Shown here one piece after another: positions 55,470-64,000 of a stretch of 64,000 nucleotides of DNA. Made by a program: the position numbers and the translations under genes. Below the pieces are notes generated by a model. It searched no databases, was not told the DNA's origin, and was given only the letters and a program-made list of their open reading frames with translations. Position 1 is the first letter of the stretch. Each line of letters begins with the position of its first letter. This stretch comes from Siphonodentalium dalli (taxonomy: Eukaryota; Mollusca; Scaphopoda; Gadilida; Siphonodentaliidae), in contig CP136065.1 in NCBI GenBank assembly GCA_032622095.1, positions 242,027,530 through 242,091,529 on the forward strand. The letters run 5' to 3'.

Positions 55470-55935
55470 GTCATCGGGAAGGCACTCGGGAATAGTCGGC
55501 AATAGTCGGGAAAATATTCTGGACTGATCGGGAGGGCATTCTGGAATAGTCGGGAAGGTATTCGGGAGTCATGACGTTATTCGGGACGCAATTCGATGGC
55601 GAATTCGGGAATAACCTACCGAATACTGCCGACTACTCCAGAATATCCACCCGAATACTGCCGACTACTCCCGAATAGGTGGCGAATTGCTCCCGAATTT
55701 CTCCCGATGATTGACAAATCGGGAGCGATTCGGCTTGGTTCCAGATAGTTTTGAATATTTCAAAACTGTCGGGAGCAAGTCCAGAATCGTCACGAATCGA
55801 CCCAGATAGCACCGATATCCCCGATCATGTTCGGGGGTAAAAAATCACAGTCCCGACTCGTCCCGAACTTACTCCTCGATTTTTGCAAAATTATGATTCG
55901 GGAGTCATTCGGGAACGTTCGGGGTGGAACATAGG
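55470..55935. repeat. GGGAATAGTCGG/CCGAAT repeat, right block
   Basis: Starts with CGGGAATAGTCGG motifs, switches at about 55600 to the opposite strand form (CCGAATACTGCCGACTACTC) and back, giving internal fold-back potential. Mirrors 54715-55000 around the ORF. Confidence 0.7.
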
Positions 55936-56275
55936 GGATATGGAACCGGGGCTTAAGGCAGAGAATCGAGCTCTTCGCAGAAAGCCGAGAGCTCGGTAGA
56001 GAATCGGAGTCATCGGCAGAGAATAGGAATCGGAAAATAGAAAGTCAAAAGACAACTTTTGTTTTTACACAAACTGATGGCTGGTGACTAATTTCACGAT
56101 AGCGAAACACTGTTCAAATGTTGTTATTTTTTTACGTTTTATGCCGCGATTGCTCGATAGAGAATCGGAATCGTCGCTCACAAATGCTCACGAAATTCGG
56201 TAGAGATCCACATCGTCAGGAGCAGTTCCCCATAGTGTATATGTAACGCTGCTACTAATTATTTGCCTTCATATA
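55936..56275. other. AGAGAATCGG-type repeats and the right terminus
   Basis: 'gagaatcg' recurs at 55961, 55999, 56018 and 56159; the right inverted repeat of the 3.3-kb composite ends at 56236, followed by ~40 bp of unmatched DNA. Confidence 0.5.
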
Positions 56276-57003
56276 TCTATTATATATTTTTGGAAGATCT
56301 GTCTGTGTATCTGTGGTCTGTGTGTGTGTGTGTGTGTTCGCGATGAACTCGAAAACGGCCGATCCGATTTCGATGAAACTTCGTATGTGAGGCTACTATC
56401 GGTCGGGAAGTGGCATAGGCATATTAATTTTCAGATCCGAGGTCAACTTTTCACGTGCCGAGGTCAAATCTGTTTTTACGCCGTTTTGCGCTAATATATT
56501 TCAGTTCGGTGCTCACAAATCGATTCGATATAGCGCGAATAATAAATTGCCAGTTATATAATTTGCACGGTTAGAATCTGTGGCGCTTCATCTTTCTAAT
56601 AATGTAACACATGCCTGTGTACGTTTAAAGTTTCTACCTTAATTATCGGGAAGAACGCAGGACCATGCTTCGCTCATCGAAAAACATTCCGTAAATATAT
56701 TACGCCGTCAACAGATCGTGACGTGATCGCGTTTAACTCTTAACCGGCCGATGTCGCGTTAACTCATCACCGGCCGAGGTATCCGCAAATGACATTGGGC
56801 TATATATCTCGGTAACGGGTGGAGCTATCAACTTGAAATTTGGTATGTGAATGTATCTTGCCCCGGATACGAATTTTATCGGGTCGCCGAGCCCGTGCGA
56901 CTCCAGCTTCGCGCATGCGCAGACCAGATCTCGTAAACGGGTGGAGCTATCGACTTGAAATTTGGTTTTTGAATAGCCCGGACGAAGTCGGGTCACCTTC
57001 TAG
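56276..57003 (+). mobile_element. Helitron-like non-autonomous element, copy 1
   Basis: A 728-bp element starting TCTATTATATATTTTTGGAA after an A and ending CTTCTAG before a T. A GC-rich hairpin CCCGGAC-GAA-GTCGGG (56977-56992) lies 7 nt before the terminal CTAG. TC at the 5' end, hairpin plus CTRR at the 3' end and A/T flanks are the Helitron signature. A (TG)n block follows the 5' end, then conserved modules (CGATGAAACTT, CACGTGCCGAGGTCAA). No Rep/helicase coding, so it would depend on other elements. Inverted termini are absent. Confidence 0.75.
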
Positions 57004-57385
57004 TCTATTATATATTTTGGAAGATATGTGTGTGTGTCTGTGTGTGTGTCTGTCTGTAATCGATGGACTCAAAAACGGCCGAGCCGATTTCGATGAAACT
57101 TGGTATGTGTGGGTATTTTCGGCCGGGGAGTGACATGGGCCAATTAATTTGCCCGTGCGACGTGACCTTGACATTGAAATCGGGTAATTTCAAGGTCAAA
57201 CGCCCGAATATCTCGGGATTTTGATGAAACTTGGTATGTGGGTGTATTTTCGGCCGGGGAGTGGCATAAACCTATTAATATGCCCGTGCAAATTTGGACG
57301 GGTCAAATTGTGACCCCACTTGACCTTGGCCTTCAAAATAGACAATTCAAGGTCAAAGCCCGGACGAAGTCGGGTCACCTTCTAG
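57004..57385 (+). mobile_element. Helitron-like element, copy 2 (head-to-tail)
   Basis: Begins TCTATTATATATTTTGGAAG directly after the CTAG of copy 1 with no spacer and ends at its own hairpin (57359-57374) and CTAG (57382-57385). Shorter (382 bp); its middle is built from GACGTGACCTTGACATTG / TTTCAAGGTCAAACGCCCG modules instead of the copy-1 body. Confidence 0.75.
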
Positions 57386-57388
57386 TCT

Positions 57389-57939
57389 TCTATTATATAT
57401 TTTGGAAGATCTGTTTGTGTGTTTGTGTGTGTGTTTGTGTGTAATCGATGGACTCGAAAATGGCCCAGCCGATTTCGATGAAACTTGGTATGTGGGGGTA
57501 TTTTCGGGCCACGAGTAACATAGGCCTATTGATTTTCAGATCCGAGGTCAACTTTTCACGTGCCGAGGTCAAATCTGTTTTTACGCCGTTTTGCGCTAAT
57601 ATATTTCAGTTCGGTGCTCACAAATCGATTCGATATAGCGCGAATAAAAAATTGCCAGTCATATAATTTGCACGGTTAGAATCTGTGGCTCTTCATCTTT
57701 CCAATGATGCATCACACGCCTGTGTACGTTTAAAGTTTCTACCTTAATTATCGGGAAGAACACAGGACCATGCTTCGCTCATCGAAAATCATTGCGTAAA
57801 ATATATTACGCCATCAACATATCGTGACGTGTTCGCGTTAACTCTTGCTCGGCCGATGTCGCGTTAACTCATCACCGGCCGAGGTATCCGCAAATGACAT
57901 TGGGCTATATATCTCGCAAACGGGTGGAGCTATCGACTT
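57389..57939 (+). mobile_element. Helitron-like element, copy 3, 3' truncated
   Basis: Starts TCTATTATATATTTTGGAAG three bases after copy 2. The body follows copy 1 closely (>90% by eye) to GGTGGAGCTATCGACTTG, then passes into a TG run belonging to copy 4. The 3' hairpin is missing, consistent with unequal exchange within the array. Confidence 0.7.
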
Positions 57940-58336
57940 GTGTGTGTGTGTAATCGATGAACTCGAAAACGGCCGACTTGATTTAGATGAAACTTGGTAT
58001 GTGGGGGTATTTTGGGCCGGGGGGTGACATAAGCCTATTGATTTTCAGATCCGAGGTAAACTTTTTACGTGCCGAGGTCAAATCTGTTTTTACACTGTGT
58101 TACGGGACTTTCATTTGAGTTCGGTGCTTACAAATCGATTCGAAACAGCGCGAATAATAAAATGCCAGTCATAATAATGACACTGTGAGAATCTTTCGTG
58201 TTTCCTCTTTCCAACGATATATAATGCGTATGTATCCGTTTTAGTTATCTGCCTCAATTATCAAGAAGAAGTGGTACTATCTTCCATCAGGATAAAAACA
58301 ATGCGTATCTTCTATGACGTCGTTAGAGGTCATAAC

Positions 58337-60370
58337 CACAGTGGATCAACGGACACGAACCAAAACCGGAAGTCGTAGATTTCGAGGTGGAGAAATATTT
58401 GTCGACAAATATTTGTTGACATTTTTTGACGGTTTTTTGGGAAAATAAACGCTTGGATACCATATCTGTCCAACTGAAGGTGAGTGAATATTTCTTCACT
58501 AATGTTCGAACACCGACGATCAATTTAAGTCAGTTGTCATTGTTCGATCGCGGAAAAAATGTCATTTAATCATCGCCGCGAGACGATTTCTTCCCCAAAA
58601 TATCCCAGAAAATCATACTTTTCACATTCATCGCAGACAGCTGTCGCAACAAGCTATATACCGGTCGAAAGGGCTGTTTTCCCCCCACAAATGCATATTT
58701 TGAGTATTTTCACGGACTGTCTCAAAATTCCAAATTTCATCTTTTGATGCAGGTACCCACCTCGAAAATACTGTCCGGTTAGTCCTGTACACCCCGGAAT
58801 TTAGTTGCAATCCACCAGACCCGGCGGACAGTTTTTGTTGTTCAATCAAGAGTCGAAATGGATTAGTTGGTTGGCTGCCTTTCGTTAACAGTGGCACGTT
58901 TTTGGGTAACTGCTTTTATGTTGCAACTATAGTATACTGATCAAGTTTAGTTACCGAGTACAGTTTGCAATTTGTTCTCATATATTCGTTCAGATCGTGT
59001 AAGGTCATTAACCAAAGAATCATTTATGGAAATATTGTTAGAACAAGAATATTACAATGCCCTCCATCAAGGCCGTAGCAACATGATTGTTTTGATGGTG
59101 GGAGGTGTAGATGTATTTTCCAATAGTTTATATATAGTCAGTATATAGCGTGAAATTTGATACTTAAAAAACAATTAAAATTCGATTAATTTCAGAAAAA
59201 AACAAATCGGGACCCATGGCTGTTCTTTTTCATTATGGCCACTTTCGGGACCCACCACCCGAGTTTTGATTACAATTGTATAAAGTTTTAACTACATTTT
59301 TCGGGTATATATACACCCCTTTATTTTTATGTTTTAAACTATAGGCACCCACCCATATTTCGGAGAATTTTCGCTAATATTACATATTATAGCATAGCCA
59401 TCAAATATGCAGATGTTTATTTCCATTTCTATGAGAGGCCAAATTCACATTTCATAATTAATTGCAGTTAAGCAATAGCACTTAAGCATAATTATTTGCG
59501 ATTAAGCGCAATTCATGGTTATACTGTATGTAACTATGTACCCCTGGTAAATAAATAGGTGTATCTATAACTAAACCTGAACTCATATTGACATATCACC
59601 TCCTTGTTTTCATTGCTTTGGATAGTTGGGATTGTGAACTAGCCTAAATTCTTTATCAAAATGGGTGACTCGCGACAGTATTACCTTATGTTTTAGTCGA
59701 GTCGAGGAACCAACCCATCAAAGCTCAAGTGTGATCAGATATCGATTATTGAAGTTTGTTATTTCAATTGATTGCTGCCCAGAAACACGCCGTGAAAAGG
59801 GTGGTTTCGGTCAAAATTGCGGATGAAGATGGATAACTCTAAAACAAGTGGTAATACGGTAAAATTTTGTGATACTTTAGTAATTATACGGCCATATGTT
59901 GTTGAACAAAATGTTTATAAATCACACGTTTTTGGGAAATTTGATACCATAGTTGACAGTGGTCAGCATTATTTTTTGCAGTTAATCGATTCTGATAACT
60001 AAAGCTTATTTTGAAGAAATATTGTTGTTGTTGTTGTTGTATCTTTATAATATGGGTTTTTCTGATCGGATTGAGGACCTTTAGTTTAAATTTGCCAAAT
60101 GCAGATACACCCGGTCATGCTAATAGTTAGGTTTTATGGGTAGTTACACTTACTCTCAAGAAACTCATAGCGCTTAATCGCAATTAATTGCACTTAAGCG
60201 CAATTCATTTCAATTATGTGCAAATGACCGCAAAACTTAGGAAAAAAACTCGGAAAATTGCATCCACGAAAGGACGAACAAGCTGCTTCCTGTATAACCC
60301 CACAAGTTGTGGGTCACAACTCGTTGATCTACGACTTCCGGTTTTGGTTCGTGTCCGTTGATCCACTGTG
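58337..60370. mobile_element. CACAGTG-ended TIR element (Transib/RAG-like hallmarks)
   Basis: 44-bp perfect terminal inverted repeats (58337-58380, 60327-60370) starting CACAGTGGATCAACGG. Flanking 5-bp direct repeats ATAAC (58332-58336, 60371-60375) are the target duplication. Transib elements have CAC-starting ends and 5-bp duplications, and CACAGTG is the heptamer of the RAG recombination signal. ACCAAAACC (one mismatch to the nonamer ACAAAAACC) follows after 15 bp. The 2.0-kb interior has no ORF over ~90 codons, so it is non-autonomous. It carries an E1 fragment and, on both sides, repeated 'cacttaagcgcaattcat' words (59465-59530, 60178-60215). hAT or other CA-starting families are less compatible with 5-bp duplication. 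Confidence 0.7.
59690..60088 (+). mobile_element. E1 element, copy 3, no array
   Basis: From GTCGAGGAACCAACCCATCA through 'gcggatgaagatggataactctaaaa' and 'cagttaatcgattctgataact' to GATCGGATTGAGGACCTTTA. The 25-bp array and left terminus are absent and a (TTG)n run has grown near 60023. It lies inside the CACAGTG element, so it was carried or inserted there. Confidence 0.65.
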
Positions 60371-60644
60371 ATAACGTTAGATCACGTTAACGCTTAACCG
60401 GCCGATGCATTTGACTGTTTCAGACGTCTTGGCGATATCTCGGGCACCGATGGTAATTTATCTTTACGTTGAAACTTGATAATTAATGAGCGTGTGTATA
60501 TGAGGCGCGTTTATATACTTGAGTGGAAATCAAATCGGGTTAAACTGGCGAATTTTTACGGACGAAATTTGATGCATAGGGTATCTCGGTATCCGCTGGG
60601 CCGATTTCCCGGTATCCGCTGGGCCGATTTCCACCATTTACGAC

Positions 60645-61070
60645 GTGACCTTGACCTTGAAATCGGGTCATTTCAAGGTCAAACGCCCGATTATCACGGG
60701 ATTTCGATGAAACTTGGTATGTGGGGGTACTTTCGTATGGGGAGTCTCATAAGCATATTCATTTGCCCGTGCGACGTGACCTTGACCTTGAAATCGGGTC
60801 AATTCAAGGTCAAATCGCCAATTTTGATGGTATTTCGACGAAATTTTATACATAGGGTTACTTTTGTCCACTGGGTGTTTTGGACGGGTCAAATCGTGAC
60901 CCCGACCTGACCTTGACCTTCAAAATGATCAATTCAAGGTCAAATCGGGTAAAACCGGATGGATTTCGACGGGTACTTTTGTCGGGTACCTTTGTCCGGG
61001 CAGTGTTTTGGACTGGTCAAATCGTTACCCCACTTGACCTTGACCTTCAAAATGGACAATTCAAGGTCAA
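60645..61070 (+). promoter_or_regulatory. Cluster of TGACCTTGA/TCAAGGTCA motifs
   Basis: Four modules (about 60651, 60775, 60909 and 61036) each contain TGACCTTGACCTT followed ~15-20 bp later by TTCAAGGTCAA, i.e. inverted copies of TCAAGGTCA. That word equals the extended half-site bound by ERR and FTZ-F1/SF-1 type nuclear receptors. Two further modules lie in copy 2 (57169, 57319). Function is inference; the match is to motif only. Confidence 0.4.
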
Positions 61071-61099
61071 AGCCCGGACGAAGTCGGGTCACCTTCTAG

Positions 61100-61484
61100 T
61101 ATATATATTTATATATATATATATATATAAGGCCACGAGAAAATGGAATGCTATTTACAGGCAATTTTCAGTAGCATCGGAACACGTCGTACTATCGAGT
61201 GTTTACTTATCATGTAGTTAGTTATATGTGCTACAGATGCGTTTTATATATAAGCATGTCTGCAATTATAGTTATATGTGCTACAGATGTATTTTATATA
61301 TAAGCATGTCTGCGATCATTTTCTGGCAGATTATAGGTTTCTGTATCGAAATACCTGCACAAAACATTCCAGACAAATTTCCAGTTTGTATGAACGAGGC
61401 CTTAACACTTTCATAGAGTTCACGACGGAGTAGCGCTGGTGCGGCATTCAAGATCATGTGCCAGAGCAAACTCGTATATAAGCG
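61100..61484. other. (TA)n and a short direct repeat
   Basis: (TA)n at 61103-61129. A ~53-bp segment containing ATATGTGCTACAGATG and ATATATAAGCATGTCTGC occurs twice (61226 and 61273). No gene. Confidence 0.5.
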
Positions 61485-62020
61485 AATCTCCCATTGGGAG
61501 CATCGCATATAAGATAATGCACTCATGGCTTACAACTTCAAGGTAACTATTGTTAGGCGAATGTATTCTCTAAAAGTGATGTGAAACACTCCAGTTGTGT
61601 GATAAAATAGAAATGGAGAATAATCTTGCTCAAAGTAGTTATTTTTATGAATATTAATCCAAATTTACAACACACACCGTAAGTCTTATATATTTATAAA
61701 ATGCAATGAGTATCGATGGCAAAATCATTTGCGTTAGTTTATCGGCGATTATTGCGTCCCGAATCGAGATGTAAATATTTACAATTGAGTGTAGTTCAGA
61801 CGGTGTTTTCTATGGAGTTGTATTTGGTCGATTTCTTTGAGATTTTTGGCGATGTTAGTAGAATGCTACATTCTCTCATATGGCATAGCGCCTGCATACT
61901 AACTTATCAGTACCACGTACCCGAACAAGTCCATACTATGTCTTTAAATATATGCGAGGCTCACAAATATATCAGAGAATGAATTGGCATAGTGTTTTCG
62001 CAAAATTTCATGGGAGGATT
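61485..62020 (-). mobile_element. MITE-4 relic split by an R1 element
   Basis: A decayed PAL69 half ('tcgcatataagataatgca' near 61503) and 'attgttaggcgaatgtattctct' (61549) precede R1. After R1 comes 'atatatgcgaggctcacaaatatatcagagaatgaattggca' and then 'tagtgttttcgcaaaatttcatgggagg', matching the MITE-4 right end reversed. R1 therefore interrupts a PAL69 between 'tattctct' and 'atatatgcgag'. Confidence 0.6.
61570..61947 (+). mobile_element. R1 element, copy inserted in PAL69
   Basis: Collinear with 9747-10110 from AAGTGATGTGAAACACTCC to the terminal TTAA (61944-61947). The left TTAA is altered to CTAA. Diverged by roughly 15% by eye from the 9.7-kb copy. Confidence 0.75.
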
Positions 62021-62251
62021 AACCAGGGAGTATATCAAACAGGCGCTGTTCCAATTTATAATACATATTTTGGATCAGTTCCCTGGATCGAGTCGGTTTT
62101 ACTCTCATTGACGATTGACGGCACGTGCAGAAGTAATAACCATCAATTAGCTAGGGATTTAATGACAGCTTAATCGTGTACAGGTATTACATAACACACT
62201 TCCACCAGTACCTGTGCACCAATATCAACTATCAACTTCAAATAGATCGTC
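62021..62251. other. Short intergenic gap
   Basis: Nothing recognised. Confidence 0.3.
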
Positions 62252-62259
62252 GATGCAAT

Positions 62260-63221
62260 CAGGGGCGTAGGAAGCTATATTTATTGGGGGGTATCAGGGG
62301 CGTAGGAAAGAAGTTTGTATATGAGGGGCCACATTCGATGGTCGCGTCGAAGGCTGGAGATGGGGAGAGCTCGAGAGGGGTGTCCCCTCTGGTCGGTGGG
62401 GAATATTTTTTTAATTTAAACCCCTCAGATCGCATTTCGTTGCATCTGTAACAGCATTTACGTTAAATAACCCATTGAGGGAATATATGGTATTTTAGTT
62501 TTTCACCTGTTGTACAAAATAGTATGGAGATCATTTTTGACTCTCATAAGCGTGTGTGTACAAATGGAGCAGTCTTCCATGAAAACATGATATGTAGGTT
62601 TATACTTACATAATTATATATTCACATTCTCAGCTTTCCCAGTCTAATCCATAGTAGTAGTGCATGTAACTGAAAGGTGGCCTCGATAAAGCAGGCAGAT
62701 TCGCCATTTAAGCAGTACCAAAGTACTAGCTGTGATGAAGCGTATAGTTTCCGTATTTACTCTTCAAATAATTTCGTATTGAATTCACCTTGGAAATCTT
62801 GGTGTTGATTTATTTTGTAGCTTTGGACAAATTAGATACCGTTTGTGGGCTAACACAATGATTTCTGAGAGAGTACTGTAACAATAAGACTTATAAGGAG
62901 CAAAGGCCGGTGGATAGCACCATATGGGGAGTTATAATTTATTACCCGATAAAAACCTAAATGTTTGTACTTGTATGATAACACAATCCAGTGAGACAAT
63001 AACACATGGCAGTCAAGGCACTTAATCTTTATAATGGTACCCCCAACCGCTAATTGCCCATATAGAGTATACTATATATTTTATGTCAAACTGTGCGGGA
63101 GGAGAATGTGACTGGTTAGGTTGAATAAATAACAAATACAGTTTAAGTGTTGACCATTTTCTGGAAATGTTTTGGGGGGGGGGGGGTATTTACCCCCTCA
63201 CCCCCGGTTCCTAAGCCCCTG
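62260..63221. mobile_element. hAT-like non-autonomous element with 8-bp duplication
   Basis: Ends CAGGGGCGTAGGAA and, reversed, CAGGGGCTTAGGAA. Flanks are GATGCAAT (62252-62259) and GACGCAAT (63222-63229), an 8-bp target duplication with one change, as expected for hAT. The left terminus is repeated internally at 62295 (CAGGGGCGTAGGAAAG). 962 bp, no transposase frame; a G13 run sits near the right end (63174-63186). Confidence 0.8.
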
Positions 63222-63229
63222 GACGCAAT

Positions 63230-63554
63230 ACAGACAGTGTTATAATTATGCCATTCATATTTCATTTTGTAAATTTCCAAGCAGTTATATAGAGACTGTG
63301 AATGCTTCTTTGACTATATGTGAATTGAATTTTCGTTTGGATTTTAATAAAAAGTAATTTTCCAATAAAAATATATATAATTCAAGTTGAGTGTGGATTT
63401 CCGACCCCCATACAAATTGTGCATTTTAATCAAGGTCCTATTGTGTAACTGTCACAGTGATCACTTGGTTCCAATCGATTACTAGATGCGATCGCACACG
63501 ATTCAACAATGCTGCATGCATGCATGCATAGCATTGTTGCATCGTGTGCGGGGT
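63230..63554. other. Intergenic with a 56-bp palindrome
   Basis: GCACACGATTCAACAATGCT at 63494 pairs with AGCATTGTTGCATCGTGTGC (to 63549) around (GCAT)n. Otherwise nothing recognised. Confidence 0.55.
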
Positions 63555-64000
63555 TAGATCATGCCACGAAACTCTACTCTGTATATATCGCCCGTATAGA
63601 GATCGTGTTCCACCAGTAAAAAACCTGGGAACGTTTTGAAGTTTTGACAGGGAACCTCATAATGTCGAAAACAATAACCCTGGGAATATATGTCTTAGTT
63701 ATTATCTGTTCCTTAATAATGTACACCACTGTAGGTGAAGGTCCCAACTCGAAATTTCACGATTTAAGTGACTTTGTGAGCAATTTTGCTTTGCGGCGCT
63801 TATAATTATGGAATTTCTCCTGGGTAATTAATTCAATGTTTTTTGCGATCTCGGCTCACAAAAGTTACATAAAAGCATGCAATTTCTAGTTGGGACCTTC
63901 ATCTACAGTGAAGTACATTATTAAGGGACAGATACTAACTAAGAAATGTATTCCCCGCGTTATTTTTAGACTTTATAGGGTTCCCTGTCAAAAAGTTCCC
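63555..64000. mobile_element. F1 fold-back element, copy 3, cut by the window end
   Basis: Starts TAGATCATGCCACGAAACTC with CTCTACTCTG and GATCGTGTTCCACCAGTA, and runs through the shared interior (GTGAAGTACATTATTAAGG, TTCCCTGTCAAAAAGTTCCC) to the last base. The right arm lies outside. Confidence 0.75.

Larger units (their letters stand above)
52901..56236. mobile_element. 3.3-kb composite bounded by imperfect inverted repeats
   Basis: The left end CACTGTGGGGGAACCACTCC and the reversed right end CACTATGGGGAACTGCTCC extend as ~43-bp imperfect inverted repeats (both continue CTG.CGAT...TCTCTACCGA). Flanks are TATAT on the left and TATAT on the right. Sub-terminal 'ttctctaccgagc' words repeat on both sides. 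Inside are a hairpin, R3 repeats, two ORFs and CCGAAT-rich DNA. The TIR start CACT(A/G) with a TAT flank would suit CACTA/EnSpm, whereas the internal transposase exon is Harbinger-type, so it may be a composite. Superfamily unresolved. Confidence 0.5.
57940..61099 (+). mobile_element. Helitron-like element, copy 4, interrupted
   Basis: Starts in the TG run (5' TC end missing), follows the copy-1 body in more diverged form to 58331, is split by the 2,034-bp CACAGTG element, resumes at 60376 ('gttagatcacgttaacgcttaaccgg') and ends with the hairpin (61073-61088) and CTAG at 61096-61099, followed by TATATA. The 3' part has three to four ~120-bp modules with TGACCTTGA/TCAAGGTCA pairs. Confidence 0.7.

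Overview
The window looks like intergenic, repeat-saturated DNA from an animal genome. It is AT-rich, has no operons or ribosome binding sites, and no convincing host exon was found. Non-LTR retrotransposon remnants, a HARBI1-type transposase exon, Helitron-like, hAT-like and TTAA-type elements, satellites and microsatellites fill much of it. The mix (decayed repeats containing GAGTTATGGCCC-type motifs, and 'cgatgaaacttggtatg' Helitron-like repeats) fits a marine lophotrochozoan such as a mollusc. That assignment is inference; no marker gene is present. Names used below (PAL69, MITE-1 to MITE-4, E1, F1, R1 to R5) are local labels.

Region 1-9.7 kb: E1 (a TTAA-bounded element with a 25-bp array), the first MITE-1 and MITE-2 elements built on a 69-nt palindrome (PAL69), two LINE 3' ends in tandem, an AT-rich tract and a decayed ~150-bp repeat. 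Region 9.7-21.3 kb: an R1 repeat and a ~656-bp tandem repeat whose third unit received a MITE-1 at TTAA; that MITE then received a 5'-truncated LINE with the only long ORF of the window (13084-15711). Two more MITE-1 copies and a gag-like zinc-knuckle relic follow. Region 21.3-39.1 kb: dispersed repeats R4 and R5, MITE-3, two adjacent palindromic MITEs, MITE-4, a 46-bp minisatellite, and a second E1 with 15 array units.

Region 39.1-47.6 kb is one satellite of 31-32-bp units with variants arranged in higher-order blocks. Region 47.6-56.2 kb: fold-back family F1, an RT relic on the minus strand, microsatellites, and a 3.3-kb stretch bounded by imperfect inverted repeats. Inside that stretch a TATA box precedes a truncated HARBI1/PIF-Harbinger-like transposase ORF. 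Region 56.2-61.1 kb: four head-to-tail Helitron-like copies with TC start, 3' hairpin and CTAG end. The fourth is split by a 2,034-bp element with 44-bp perfect inverted repeats starting CACAGTG and a 5-bp target duplication (Transib/RAG-like hallmarks). Region 61.1-64 kb: a MITE-4 relic interrupted by R1, a hAT-like element with an 8-bp target duplication, and an F1 copy cut by the window edge.

The strongest signals are the PAL69 module shared by four element types with different ends, the readable insertion order at 10.8-16.2 kb, the tandem Helitron-like array, and the CACAGTG-ended element. None of the ORFs is likely to be a host gene.
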